From Rosa chinensis (taxonomy: Eukaryota > Streptophyta > Magnoliopsida > Rosales > Rosaceae), in contig NW_020126823.1 of assembly GCF_002994745.2 (NCBI RefSeq), positions 62,001-126,000 of the forward strand: a DNA stretch of 64,000 bases. Reading direction: 5' to 3'. Positions 8,317-19,817 of this stretch are shown here, piece after piece (position 1 is the stretch's first letter; every line of letters starts with the position of its first letter). Under the pieces are notes generated by a model, which was given only the letters and a program-made list of their open reading frames with translations, made no database searches and was not told the origin of the DNA. A program made the position numbers and the translations under genes.

Positions 8317-11300
8317 ACCATCTACAATAAAGGAAATTGAAGCAAGGCTCGCTCGTTTGAAGGGCCCTTCACTCCTCGAGTTCACAAGCCCTTCTCCTTC
8401 AACATACAAAGAGTACACATTTAACGAGCAAGGGAAGAGGACCTACTGTTCTGAGGAGTCTACATCACCTACACCGAGTCCATCTCCTCCCTCACGTTCA
8501 CCTTCACCTGTGATTTCGTCCAACTCTACACCACCACCTTCACCACCACCTGAAGAAGTCGAAGAAGAGAGAATGGCATCTATTAGGGAACTCTCCACCG
8601 CAACTGTTGAAGGAGGACCCCCTACAGGCATAGTATACCCTGCCCCTGCAGCTGGAAGACAGGCAGAGTTTGAGCTTAAGAGTGGATTGTTGCACAAGCT
8701 CCCTATCTTCCATGGACTTAATATGGAGGATGCTAATAAGCACGTACGAGAATTCCAATCTGTTTGTGCAAACATGCAACCACAAGGGGCGGATGAAAAC
8801 CTTCTTAAGATGAGAGCATTCCCATTCTCACTAGCTGATAGAGCCAAGGATTGGCTATATGAACTTCCTGCAGGACGTATCACTTCTTGGGAAACAATGA
8901 GAAAAGCCTTCCTGGAGAAATACTTCCCAGCTTCAAAGGTCATCACACTCAGGAAGAAGCTCAGTGGAATAGAGCAAGCTCATGATGAGTCCTATGCTGC
9001 CTACTATGAGAGGTTCAACTCCTTACTTGCACAATGTCCTCAACATCAGATGAAGGATGAGACCCTACTTACATGTTTCTACGAGGGACTCTTACCCTTG
9101 GAAAGGCAAATGCTTGATGCTGCAGCTGGAGGAGCTTTTGTGGATAAGTCACCTGCGGTTGGGAAGGAACTTATAGCTAATCGTGCCCTGAACTCTCAAC
9201 AATATGAGGGGGTAGGACACTCTACTCGTAGGGTGCATGAGATGAGCAAGAATACTGTCATTGAAGATCAACTGAATAAGCTGACCCTCCTCATGAACCA
9301 AGTGGTAAGTTCCAAGGGACCAAGTGCAACAATGGCTTGTGGGGTGTGCTCTATGCAAGGGCATGTCACAGATCAGTGCCCCCAACTTAATGAAAATGGA
9401 GGTTGGGAATCTGCAAATGCTATTGGAGGATATCAAGGAGGATATCAAGGAGGACCTCAACGTCCTAGACATGACCCTTACTCCAATACTTACAACCCAG
9501 GATGGAGGGACCATCCCAACTTCAAGTGGACCAACAATGATAACGTTCAGAATCCTCTTGGAGGGAATTTCCAACGTCCACAAGGGCCTTCATTCCAAGG
9601 GTCATCTTTTCAAAGGCCTTACATGCCTCCTCCTCAACAAAATTCAGGATCTTCAATGTCTCACTATGACAAGACGTTGGAGGCCTTGACTAGTTCTACC
9701 CAAGCCTTGACAAACTCTACACAGGCTTTGATTCAAGGACAACAGACCCACACCAAGGACATTGCAGAGCTCAAGAAGCAAATGGGTCAAGTTGTGGATT
9801 TCATGAGCAAGATCCACGAGACTGGCAAGCTCCCTAGTAATACAATACCTAACCCTAATGTGGAGAATGCATCAGTTGTGACTACAAGGAGTGGAAGACC
9901 ACTTGTGGATCAACCAAAGCAACCCAAGAAGGCCCTAGTGAGCATAGAAATTGAGAAAGACCAAGACCCCACCAAGTTGGGTCTTGAGAAGGACCCTGCA
10001 ACGTCCAAGGAAGAGACCAAGGCGTCCTCACCATCAAAGGCAAAACCGGAAATTCAAGGTAGTAACTCTAACTTATCAAATTCGGTTATTGCTAACCCTT
10101 CTTCTTCTTGCATGCCCTTCCCACGCAGGTTCGCCCAATCTAAGAAGGATGAAAGTGACCAAGCTATCTTGGAAACTTTCAAGAAGGTGCAAGTAAACTT
10201 ACCCCTCCTAGAGGCCATCAAGCAAGTCCCTAAGTATGCCAAGTTCCTCAAAGAGCTTTGCACTACTAGGAGGGTAAACCGTGAAAAGGAGGTGGTAAAG
10301 GTAAGCGAGAACGTCTCTGCCTTGATTCAGAGGAAGATTCCTCCAAAGTGTAAAGATCCTGGAAGCTTTACTATTCCTTGTACTATTGGTAACTCTAGAT
10401 TTAAGAATGCCATGCTAGACCTAGGTGCATCTGTTAATGTTATGCTCTACTCTGTTTATGAAACCCTAGGTCTAGGGGAACTTAAATCTGACAATGTTAT
10501 CATTCAATTAGCTGACAGATCCAATGCATACCCTAGAGGTTTGTTGGAGGATGTGCTTGTACAGGTTAACCATCTTATCTTCCCAGCTGATTTCTATGCG
10601 TTGGAAATGGAGGACTCCCCTGTAAGTTCAACTCCATTGCTTTTGGGACGTCCTTTCTTAAGGACAGCTAGGACGAAGATTGATGTGTATGAAGGTTCTC
10701 TTACAATGGAGTTCGATGGTGACATTATTGACTTTAACATTTTTGAAGCCATGAAGTATCCCCTAGAGGTTCATGATTGTTTTTCTACTGATATTTTGGA
10801 TGAACTTGCGCAGAAAATGTTTGACATTATGCATGAGGATACCTTAGTCACTACCCTTGAGAGTGGGGTAGGCTATACAAAGGAAGGAATCACCATTCCA
10901 GAGGACAAGTTGAAAGACACTTGTGAGGAGAAAATCATTGAAAACGTCTCCTTCCTTGAGGCATCTCCCTATCTAGGTAAGTCTGTTTCTCCCTTGTCCA
11001 TTCAGTTATCCACTAACAAGACTTTACCTTCAGTGGTCCAGGCCCCAGAACTTGAGCTAAAACCTTTACCAGACCATTTGAAGTATGTCTACTTAGGGGA
11101 CAAGGAGACCTTACCAGTGATTGTGTCCTCTGCACTGACGACTCCACAAGAAGAGAAGTTGGTGGAAATGTTGAAGCAACACAAGACCGCCATAGGATGG
11201 ACATTGGCGGATATCAAGGGAATCAGCCCTACAACTTGCGTCCACAGGATACTTCTGGAGGAGGGGTCTAAACCCACTAGAGAGGCTCAACGTCGTCTCA

Positions 11301-13921
11301 ACCCTCCAATGATGGAAGTAGTGAAGAAGGAGGTTATTAAACTCCTTGATTGTGGGGTAATCTACCCTATTTCTGACTCCAAGTGGGTCTCCCCAGTTCA
11401 GGTCGTGCCCAAGAAGTCTGGGATCACTGTGGTCAAGAATGCTGATAATGAACTGGTGCCTCAAAGGACAGTCACAGGCCACAGAGTTTGTATTGACTAT
11501 AGGAGGCTCAACGCAACTACAAGGAAAGACCACTTTCCTCTGCCATTCATTGATCAGATGCTTGAGCGCCTAGCTGGACATGACTACTACTGCTTCCTGG
11601 ATGGATACTCTGGTTACAACCAGATTGCAATTGCAAATGAAGACCAAGAGAAGACAACCTTCACTTGCCCCTTTGGAACGTTTGCCTATAGACGTATGCC
11701 CTTCGGACTTTGCAACGCTCCAGGTACCTTTCAGAGGTGTATGGTAAGTATCTTTTCAGATTATATTGAGAAAATCATAGAGGTATTCATGGATTGTCTT
11801 AATAATCTGGAGATAATTTTGAAACGTTGCATGGAAAATAACCTTGTACTTAATTGGGAAAAATGCCATTTTATGGTTCAACAAGGGATAGTTCTAGGAC
11901 ATATTGTCTCTGCTAGGGGTATAGAGGTTGATAAGGCCAAGGTGGATATTGTGCGTCACTTACCCTCTCCCACTTCTGTGAGAGAGATTCGTTCTTTCCT
12001 TGGCCATGCAGGTTTTTATAGGAGGTTCATCAAGGACTTCTCTAAGATTTCAAGACCCTTATGTCAACTACTCCAGAAGGATGTGCCCTTTCACTTTGAC
12101 AAGGAGTGTCAAGGAGCTTTTGACAAGCTTAAGGAGTTGTTGACGTCTGCCCCCATCATGTTACCTCCAGATTGGTCCTTGCCCTTTGAGTTGATGTGTG
12201 ATGCCTCTGACTATGCAGTTGGAGCTGTTTTGGGGCAAAGGAAGGACAAGCTACCCTATGCCATCTACTACGCCTCAAGGACTCTCAATGATGCACAAAT
12301 GAACTACTCCACCACAGAGAAAGAGCTCCTTGCAGTTGTCTTTGCCCTTGAGAAGTTTCGCTCTTATTTACTCGGTACCAAAGTTACTATCTTTACTGAC
12401 CATGCAGCTTTGAAATACTTGATGACCAAGAAGGAGGCGAAACCAAGGCTCATCAGATGGATCCTACTCTTGCAAGAATTCGACGTGGAAATCAAGGACA
12501 AGAAGGGTAGTGAGAACGTGGTAGCTGACCACTTGAGTCGCTTAGTGCATGCAGAAGATTATCTCCCTTTGGTGGAGACATTCCCAGACGAGCAACTCTT
12601 TGGACTTCAGGTAAGTGAACCATGGTATGCAGATATTGTGAACTATATTGTGTCTAGGAAGATTCCTGATACCATGTCACGTGCTCATAGAGATAGGCTT
12701 AAGAAAACTGTTAAGCAATATGTTTGGGATGAACCTTATCTGTGGAAATATTGTTCTGATCAATTGATTAGAAGATGTGTGCCTGAACATGAACATAATG
12801 CTATACTTTCGTTTTGCCACTCTAAAGCATGTGGGGGTCACTTTGGGTCAAAGAAGACTGCATTTAAGGTACTAGAGTCTGGGTTCTATTGGCCAACATT
12901 ATTTAGGGATGCTCATGCATATTGTCTAACTTGTGATAAGTGCCAAAGAACAGGAAATCTAGGTCCTAGAGATCAAATGCCATTGTCTAATATCATAACT
13001 GTTGAAATATTTGATGTCTGGGGTATAGATTTCCTCGGACCTTTCCCTTCATCTTTTGGGTTTCTCTACATCTTACTTGCAGTGGACTATGTTTCCAAAT
13101 GGGTGGAAGCAAAGGCCACTAGAACTAATGACTCTAAAGTTGTTGCAGATTTTATCAAGTCTAACATCTTTAGCAGGTTTGGAATGCCCAGAGTTCTCAT
13201 TAGTGATGGAGGATCCCATTTTTGCAATAGGACGATTGAGGCTCTCTTGAAGAGATATGATGTAACACATAAGGTTTCTACACCTTATCACCCCCAAACT
13301 AGTGGGCAGGCTGAGGTCTCTAATCGTCAGATCAAGGGGATATTGGAGAAGACTGTGAACCCCAACAGGAAGGACCGGTCCTTGCGTCTAGAGGATGCTT
13401 TGTGGGCTTACAGAACTGCATACAAAACTCCAATAGGTATGTCCCCATATCGAATAGTCTATGGCAAACCTTGCCATTTACCTGTGGAGTTGGAGCATAG
13501 AGCTTGGTGGGCTGTGAAGCAGTTCAACATGGATATTGATGCAGCTGGGCTTCATAGGAAGTTGCAATTGCAAGAGTTAGAGGAGATTAGGAATGATGCC
13601 TTCGAGAGTGCTAAGATTTACAAGGACAAGACTAAGGCATTCCATGATAAAATGATTCGAAGGAAGACTTTTGTTGTGGGCCAAAAAGTTCTTCTTTTCC
13701 ATTCTCGTCTCAAACTCTTCCCAGGTAAGCTTCGTTCTCGTTGGATTGGGCCTTTTGTTATCACTAATGTGTTCTCCCATGGAGCTGTGCAGATAAAGAG
13801 TGAACAAACAGGCAACGAGTTCAAAGTGAATGGCCATCGCTTGAAGCCTTACTATGAGGCCTTTGTGGAACATGAAGTAGAGGATGTACCCCTCCAAAAC
13901 GTTCCAAACCCTGAGGATTAA
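8300..13921 (+). CDS. gag-pol: Gag-Pol polyprotein, intact frame but RT catalytic box deleted
   Basis: One 1873-residue ORF with no frameshift. Gag: Ser/Pro-rich linker (about 50-90), capsid-like retrotransposon-gag region (about 130-295), one zinc knuckle CX2CX4HX4C (C347, C350, H355, C360). Protease: DLGAS at 707-711. Reverse transcriptase: about 1005-1250, with FLDGYSG (catalytic D1101). RNase H: D1301, E1340 or E1342, D1367, D1410. Integrase: HHCC zinc finger (H1507, H1514, C1545, C1548) and catalytic D1577, D1636, E1672 with D-35-E spacing. There is no chromodomain and no second RNase H, which suits an Athila-type element. Oddity: at codons 1163-1167 the protein reads FMDCL, so the second Asp of the YxDD-type box and roughly ten following residues expected in this family are missing, in frame. 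RT should be inactive. I chose the start at 8300 because relatives D, H and I use the same ATG. Confidence 0.93.
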   Translation: MTEPFRPSTIKEIEARLARLKGPSLLEFTSPSPSTYKEYTFNEQGKRTYCSEESTSPTPSPSPPSRSPSPVISSNSTPPPSPPPEEVEEERMASIRELSTATVEGGPPTGIVYPAPAAGRQAEFELKSGLLHKLPIFHGLNMEDANKHVREFQSVCANMQPQGADENLLKMRAFPFSLADRAKDWLYELPAGRITSWETMRKAFLEKYFPASKVITLRKKLSGIEQAHDESYAAYYERFNSLLAQCPQHQMKDETLLTCFYEGLLPLERQMLDAAAGGAFVDKSPAVGKELIANRALNSQQYEGVGHSTRRVHEMSKNTVIEDQLNKLTLLMNQVVSSKGPSATMACGVCSMQGHVTDQCPQLNENGGWESANAIGGYQGGYQGGPQRPRHDPYSNTYNPGWRDHPNFKWTNNDNVQNPLGGNFQRPQGPSFQGSSFQRPYMPPPQQNSGSSMSHYDKTLEALTSSTQALTNSTQALIQGQQTHTKDIAELKKQMGQVVDFMSKIHETGKLPSNTIPNPNVENASVVTTRSGRPLVDQPKQPKKALVSIEIEKDQDPTKLGLEKDPATSKEETKASSPSKAKPEIQGSNSNLSNSVIANPSSSCMPFPRRFAQSKKDESDQAILETFKKVQVNLPLLEAIKQVPKYAKFLKELCTTRRVNREKEVVKVSENVSALIQRKIPPKCKDPGSFTIPCTIGNSRFKNAMLDLGASVNVMLYSVYETLGLGELKSDNVIIQLADRSNAYPRGLLEDVLVQVNHLIFPADFYALEMEDSPVSSTPLLLGRPFLRTARTKIDVYEGSLTMEFDGDIIDFNIFEAMKYPLEVHDCFSTDILDELAQKMFDIMHEDTLVTTLESGVGYTKEGITIPEDKLKDTCEEKIIENVSFLEASPYLGKSVSPLSIQLSTNKTLPSVVQAPELELKPLPDHLKYVYLGDKETLPVIVSSALTTPQEEKLVEMLKQHKTAIGWTLADIKGISPTTCVHRILLEEGSKPTREAQRRLNPPMMEVVKKEVIKLLDCGVIYPISDSKWVSPVQVVPKKSGITVVKNADNELVPQRTVTGHRVCIDYRRLNATTRKDHFPLPFIDQMLERLAGHDYYCFLDGYSGYNQIAIANEDQEKTTFTCPFGTFAYRRMPFGLCNAPGTFQRCMVSIFSDYIEKIIEVFMDCLNNLEIILKRCMENNLVLNWEKCHFMVQQGIVLGHIVSARGIEVDKAKVDIVRHLPSPTSVREIRSFLGHAGFYRRFIKDFSKISRPLCQLLQKDVPFHFDKECQGAFDKLKELLTSAPIMLPPDWSLPFELMCDASDYAVGAVLGQRKDKLPYAIYYASRTLNDAQMNYSTTEKELLAVVFALEKFRSYLLGTKVTIFTDHAALKYLMTKKEAKPRLIRWILLLQEFDVEIKDKKGSENVVADHLSRLVHAEDYLPLVETFPDEQLFGLQVSEPWYADIVNYIVSRKIPDTMSRAHRDRLKKTVKQYVWDEPYLWKYCSDQLIRRCVPEHEHNAILSFCHSKACGGHFGSKKTAFKVLESGFYWPTLFRDAHAYCLTCDKCQRTGNLGPRDQMPLSNIITVEIFDVWGIDFLGPFPSSFGFLYILLAVDYVSKWVEAKATRTNDSKVVADFIKSNIFSRFGMPRVLISDGGSHFCNRTIEALLKRYDVTHKVSTPYHPQTSGQAEVSNRQIKGILEKTVNPNRKDRSLRLEDALWAYRTAYKTPIGMSPYRIVYGKPCHLPVELEHRAWWAVKQFNMDIDAAGLHRKLQLQELEEIRNDAFESAKIYKDKTKAFHDKMIRRKTFVVGQKVLLFHSRLKLFPGKLRSRWIGPFVITNVFSHGAVQIKSEQTGNEFKVNGHRLKPYYEAFVEHEVEDVPLQNVPNPED
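11786..11800 (+). other. In-frame deletion scar at the RT active site
   Basis: Codons for F1163-M1164-D1165 run straight into C1166-L1167. Family RTs have a second Asp and a short conserved segment here. The frame is kept on both sides, so the lesion is hidden from a simple ORF check. Confidence 0.75.
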
Positions 13922-13932
13922 ATGGAGGTACA

Positions 13933-13984
13933 AGTCTAGGCTGAAAGACTATAAACATTAAGCGCTGCTTGGGAGGCAACCCAA
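13933..13984 (+). promoter_or_regulatory. Twin hairpins after the gag-pol stop
   Basis: Hairpin 1: AGTCT (13933-13937) with AGACT (13946-13950). Hairpin 2: TTGGG (13969-13973) with CCCAA (13980-13984), loop AGGCAA. In A and C hairpin 1 is CGTCT with AGACG, and in D it is ACGTCT with AGACGT, so a base pair changed on both sides. Confidence 0.5.
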
Positions 13985-15870
13985 TTCAGAAGTAGCTGTG
14001 GAGGAGTCATCAACGCAGATTTGTTTTATCTCTCCCTTTTACTTCTCCAATTTTTCTTTAGTCATTTTCGTAATTCTCTACCCTATATGCTTAAGTGTTT
14101 CATTGCATGCTTATTCTTGATTACATTGAGGACAATGCAATATTTAAGTGTGGGGGAAGGGATTTACACTTTTATCTTGAGTCATATATATTGAAAAATA
14201 CAAAAAAATTGAAAAATGTCAAAAATTTAAAAATTTTCGTTGGTTTTGTTTTTGTTTTGAGTCTTAGGATGCCCTTTCAAATGTCTAGGATGATTCTATA
14301 TCTCTGAAATCATGACTAAAAGAGGATCACAAAATTGAGATGATTTAAACATGGTATTCTTTGGTTAATTGAGATATATGAAAAATGTGTGCCTTGTAGT
14401 GGATATGGATTTCGAAACTTTGGTACAGAATATGAGCATGTTAAGATAAGTTTTGATTCATAAAGCCCATGTGAGATATTTGAGCCATGTCCCTTTTTCT
14501 TGGAGTGAAATGAAAAATATATTCTTAATTTCTTGGCGATGTTTTGATGATCTCATTATTCTTTCATCTTGATTGACTACTTGCCATAGATTAAGTTTGA
14601 TGGACTAGAGAATGCTAGAATTCACTCTTGTGCTTGTTGAGACGTTATATCAATACATGTCCCTGATTCTGGAAGGGATAGAGGCACCCTAGGAATTACC
14701 ACCATTGCCAAATAAACTTGTGTCCCTATTTGTGCCCGTCGTGGGACCCCCCTAGATAAGCCCCTTTGAGCCTACACTAAGCATTTTCATTCATCACCCT
14801 TAAAACCCTTAACCATGAAGCTTAGTATAGTTACAACCCTACCCTTTGTTCTAAGAACTTAGTGGAGCTATCTTTTGAGACATACTTCATGGGTTTGGTG
14901 CTAAGGATGAAAATTGAGAAGAGGTGAAAGTTCAAGTGTGGGGGTAGACTTGTCCATAAAAGAAAAATATATGAAAAAGCCGAGAAAAAGAAAAAAAGAA
15001 AAATAAAAACATATACGGCTAAAAAGAAAAGAAAAAAAAATGTTTATGGATTTTAGTCCCCCATACTTGGTGAATTTGGAGTTTACTTTGAATTGAAGGC
15101 CCATTACAGAAAAATTTGGCCTTTGTCCATTCTACTATAGTTTAAGGGAAGTTTACAATGAAGATTGGGCCCAACATGAAGACATTAGGCCCCTTTTATG
15201 TTACCTCTAGGGAAAGTGACGTTTTTGCAATGCCTTGGTGGATTTCTTGAGGTCTCTACATCTACATATGCTCTGCTAGGTTTTTAGGACACTTTGATAA
15301 ATCCTTACCTTTCATTTCTTTAAACCTTGAGCCCTAGCCCCATTACAACCTTTGAGAAGACCTTCTTGATCCTTAAGATGGGACAGCCCTTGATGTGGAG
15401 ATGAGTTACAAGAGTTGAACCTATGGCTTGGGTCCATCTGTGCAAGTAGTTGGTATCCTTCATGAGATCTTTAAAAGAAAATTATACATGTGCTTTCGTT
15501 TCTTACATTATGTGATATACTTGTATCTTTCACATACTTGAGTGTATAAGCTTTTAAGCATTGCCATGATATGAGAGAAGAAAGAGTGGATATGCCCTGT
15601 GAGGATTTGAGTCATACTTGTTTGAAACATGCTTAACAGAACCCATCACCATTGTAACAACCAAGTCCTACTTGTGTATGTGTAGATTATGTGTTTCAAT
15701 TAACTCTCGAATGCTTAAACATTGAATCTTGGTTGAGTGTTAATCTTGGTGTTGTGAAAGTAAGAGATTGCTGAGACAAAAAGTTGAAGGGCACTAGAGT
15801 CATTGTTTTTGTAGAGTCTTTAATTTCTGTTGAGTCTTAGTGTGATTTTGCTAAGGGACTAGCAAAAGCT

Positions 15871-15885
15871 AAGTGTGGGGGAATT
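15871..15885 (+). other. Polypurine tract, element B
   Basis: AAGTGTGGGGGAATT directly before the 3' LTR. Confidence 0.85.
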
Positions 15886-16257
15886 TGATAGGAGCATTTT
15901 AATGCGACGTTTTACTTGCTTTTCCCTGCATTTTCTGCGTTATTTCCTTAATAAAACCCTGTTTAGGAAAGTTTCCATTCTTTGATTGGGAAAGTTCCTA
16001 TTTGTAGTAAGTTTCCATTTTCAGTAGTTTCTATTTTTCATTTTAGAAAGTTTCCCATTTTTAGTTTAGGAAAGTTGCCATTTTTCATTTTAGGAAAGTT
16101 TCTATTTTTCTTACTAGTTTCTATTTTCAGGTCCTTGTCACAAATGAGCTGAAACGAGCTCACAAATGGAGAGAGAAGCTAGCCAACGTTGGAGGGAGAC
16201 AAGATGAAGTACAAATGAGCAGAAATGAAGAAAAGAAGTTTTCCTGGTCCAACCAGG
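15886..16257 (+). repeat. 3' LTR of element B, part 1
   Basis: Begins TGATAGGAGC. Contains the U3 array of GAAAGTTTC-type repeats. Interrupted at CCAGG (16253-16257) by a solo LTR. Confidence 0.88.
16253..16257 (+). repeat. Target-site duplication CCAGG (left)
   Basis: CCAGG is repeated at 17942-17946 on the other side of the solo LTR. The related LTRs carry a single copy (for example in the TCCAACCAGGAAACC context near 22462). Confidence 0.88.
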
Positions 16258-17941
16258 TGATAGGAGCAAAAAGTGTGACGATATTATTGAATATGTGCCC
16301 CATTTTAGCCTTGTTTCTCCCTTAAGTTAGTGTTTTTAGTCATTGAGTCGTTTTTAGAGTCTTGTTGAGTGTTTGGAGTGAAATAGGCGGAAAAAGTAAA
16401 ATTCATGAAAAATCCTAGCTGGATCAGGATTCCTAACTGTCAACTGTTTTTGCGGTCTTTACATTTTATTTTCTCTAGAAAATTCTGATATTCTCCTGCT
16501 TGTTGTAGGAAACATTGCCTGGTTGAACTCTTGGAAACAACAATGATGGAGTCATAAAATAAAGCATTAAGATATTTGACCAAGCAATGAAGAAGGGGAA
16601 TAAAGGAGAAAGATGTTTTCAGTTGGGGAATAAAAGAGAAAGACGTTTCAACTGAAAAATAAATAAGAAAAAGATGTTTCAGCTTGGAAATTAAAGGAAT
16701 TGCCCCATTATGAGAGGAGTTAAGGCCTTAAAGGAGAAAGATGTTTCAGCTGGAAAATTAAAGGAAATACGGTGCAATCTCATCCGTCCAATGATGAAGG
16801 GTATGATCGACAAAAGCCAACCAATGCTCCCCTATAAATAGACAACGTCCAGAACTGAATTTGCATCACTTCCCAGCCAAGATCATTCCAAGACTACCCA
16901 ATTCACTCCTTAAACCTCCATATCTTACAAGACCGTGACCACCATCCATCCATCAATCTACAAAGCTCTAAGGCGCTGAGTCAAGGACGCTCCACCACCA
17001 TAGTAGAGACAAGTTCATCACCTTGTTGCTAAGCCGCTGAGGAAAGCTTCAAAGTGTAACTATGACTCTACTTATAATTTTTGTTTCGGTTTTGTGTGTT
17101 TCAATTTGTGAGTTGAGTAATTGGAGACATGAAATTTTCAGAATATTTTTATTAATATTTTTTAGATTTTCAGTTTATTATTGAGTTAATTTCGAGAATT
17201 CTTTTATGATGCATGTTACAATCTTGTGCCCTTTTACGTGTTTAGGTAATTTTCAGAGTTAGGTTAATAAGTTTGCATGCTAGAATAACGGTGAGAGTTC
17301 TTGTGTGTTTGCTTAATTTGCCAAGAGTAATTGTTATTTGTTAAGACGCTGAGTTAAACAAGTAGCAATTAGTTCTAACGGGTGGTAAAAATCATGCTTT
17401 AATGATTAAATGATTCTGGAAATTACGTGTTAAATTCTATGTGTAATGGTTAATTTGCACGTGTGAGTTGATTCGAGGGTTAGATAATACTACTAGTTAA
17501 GAGAATTACGCTGAGTGTTTTCGAAAATTAGTAGTATTAGGCTTGGTAAGGACTTTTCCGATCCATGCCTACATTAGAATGAATCAGATAAGTGGATTGA
17601 TCCGCTGAGGCTTTTCATTTGAGCTCTTATCTAGGCATTAAAGATGGGCATATTTTTGTAGCATGTTGAAATGGATTTTCTGTTTTTACACTTAGTAATT
17701 TCCAAGTGGTATTGGTCTAGGTTAGGGAAGTCGATCATTGTATATAGGTTTATTTGTTTTGTTTTTATTTTAAGTAGATTAGGAACCAAAATTCAAAACC
17801 CCCCATTTTATTCTTTTATTTGTTAATTGACCTTTTTGTGTAGGTGTACCCTACAATCCCCGGACTGAACGATCCTTGCTTATCCTATACTGACAACTAC
17901 ATTTTGCAGGGTTAAATTGTGAGGCTATTTCAGCCGCATCA
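16258..17941 (+). mobile_element. Solo LTR (1684 bp) of a related subfamily
   Basis: Runs from TGATAGGAGC to CCGCATCA with perfect 5-bp TSDs (CCAGG) and no internal region, so it is the product of LTR-LTR recombination. The body differs from the other LTRs here. The TATA box TATAAATA is at 16833-16840. U5 keeps CAATCCCCGG (17852-17861) and a terminal hairpin TGAGGCT (17920-17926) with AGCCGCA (17932-17938), with one mismatch. Inserted in the 3' LTR of B. Confidence 0.9.
16590..16770 (+). repeat. Degenerate tandem repeats in solo LTR U3
   Basis: At least four copies of a roughly 35-45 bp unit with core GAGAAAGATGTTTCAGCTGG, variably spaced, about 60-240 bp upstream of the TATA box. Possible enhancer repeats. 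This is inferred. Confidence 0.6.
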
Positions 17942-19817
17942 CCAGGAAACCCTGTCCAGAAAAGGAAAGCTTGCCAAAACAAGACTCTTGAGCCAACCAT
18001 GAATGGAGATCGAATTAATGAAGTGACATGGCATGAGAGAAGCTTCTTGAAGACTCTAGATGATGACATGGCATAGAGGTGACGCATGGAGGCCCAAAAA
18101 CTCTCAAGACTTGTTGGATTTTCGGCTAATTGGATAAAAGCCCACAAGAGCCCATGGAACTAGGGTTTGTGACGCAAACCCTAGCCCTAAAGATGTTTTG
18201 CCGTGAATTTGCAAGAGAGAAACAAGGAGGTGACGTGGAAAATCAGAAATTAAAAGGAGATTTTCTAGGGAGATTTTCTAGGGCTATTTTTTATGGAAAT
18301 AAATCAAGAGATAAACCCTAGAAGACTCCTAGCCGTCCAAGCCAAGAGGAAAACAAGGGAATGCCGTGCAAACCCTAGGGAATTCGGCCAAGAGATAATG
18401 AAGAGAGAAATTAGGGTTTTTGCCGTGAGGAAAAATCAGAAAAATAAAGAGATTTCGTGGAGATTTCTTAGGGAGCTTTTAAAGGAAAGAGAATATGTGT
18501 TGAACACAAAAAGCTCTCAAAGGAGTCTAGGTTCATCCCCCTTTATTCTCTAAATATATTGTTGCCGAAATTGGTGTATAAAATCAGAAATTATCTACAT
18601 ATTTCGGCAAGAATTATTTAGGGAATTAATATTGGAATTTTGTGATTGGTTGAACCACCTCATAGGGCTTATGTGGCAAGAAACCATTGGAGGAAATTAT
18701 GTGGAGGAAGCAAGCACATGCCGTGAGTTTCTCTAGGGTTTTGGACGGCTTGGAAACAAAGGAGGCCGTGCTCCTATATATTCTTCCCCTTTCTCAACGT
18801 CAAGGAGTTCCTAGTTCCACACTTTTACGTTTACACTTTGAAAAAAATCAGAAAAACTCTCTCTAGCCTAGCCGTGTTCATCTCCATCCTCTAGGGCAAC
18901 CACGAAATTCAAGCAAGGCCAAGGAAGAAGAGGACAAGCCGTGCACATCATCCATCACCATCCTTGAAGATTGCTTTCGAAATTCAAGAGACCATTCATC
19001 ACTTCATTCATCTCATCTTCATCACGGTGTAATCCGATTCTCCTTGTACCTTTGCTTTGTATTTTCGTTGGTTTTGCCTTAGTTGACACATATGTATGAA
19101 CAAGTGTTGTTTTCTGAAATTTTATGATTAATTGTTAATTTTCAGATTCATATATTGTGATTTATGGTTGCTTTTGTGTGAGTGTTTGATTAAATTTGAA
19201 TGATAGAAATCTTTTGTATGATAATCTTGAATGGTTCGAAACATTTAGGGTTTTTATGTGAATGTTGCTACGAGTTTGAGAACATGAATCAACTTTTTGG
19301 TTTTGTGTTCTTGAATCAATAAGTAGTAAAGGTTTTGTACAAAAACCGAGTTTAATCAAAGAAGATTGCAATTAGGTGGACTTTTTCATACTAAGTTGCA
19401 CATTTGAGTTGATAGCCTTTCTAGGTGCTTAATGCGTTAAACATGACATGATTGACTAGCTTTCTAGGGTTTGATTGCATGATTGATATGATTAATCTAG
19501 GTGCTTTCGCTTAGGTTAATTAGCATTGAAAGTAAAATATGGGAAATTGTTTGCTTTTGAACGTTTCACATGATCAACTCCTCTTGCATGACTATGATGA
19601 ACAATGATGAACTTGAATCAATTTTTATCATGAGTTTCGACTTTGATCTTTGTTCTTGCATTCCATTTGTATTTTTATGTTTTTGCATTTTAATTATTTA
19701 GTTAGCTTTTATTTTCGGAAATAGAAAACCAAAAATCAAAAATCCCCCCTTTTTCGTAAATATGTATATATTTTGTTATATTTTTTGTAAATATTATACT
19801 TTGTTTTAATTTTAATT
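17942..19817 (+). repeat. 3' LTR of element B, part 2
   Basis: Starts with the right CCAGG TSD copy and continues B's LTR. TATA box TATATAT at 18775-18781. Interrupted at TAATT (19813-19817) by a minus-strand solo LTR. Short ORFs inside are not conserved as proteins. Confidence 0.87.

Larger units (their letters stand above)
13922..15885 (+). other. 3' untranslated region of element B
   Basis: About 2 kb between the gag-pol stop and the PPT, with no ORF over about 120 codons on either strand and no env-like frame. Two PPT-like copies (14146-14160 and 14934-14945) precede the terminal PPT. The region is shared at high identity by gag-only and coding-free elements, so it probably holds cis-acting RNA signals. 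Confidence 0.7.

Noticed and set aside
8443..8946. 167-codon minus-strand ORF opposite gag, repeated in D, F and H
   Set aside because: Shadow of the gag codons on the other strand. It recurs because gag is conserved.
11742..11759. GTAAGTATCTTTTCAG looks like a mini-intron inside RT
   Set aside because: Far too short for a plant intron, and it encodes conserved RT residues in frame.
14095..14307. Small ORFs after pol as a possible env remnant
   Set aside because: Only 60-70 codons, present also in coding-free copies, with no signal peptide or membrane pattern beyond chance T-rich codons.
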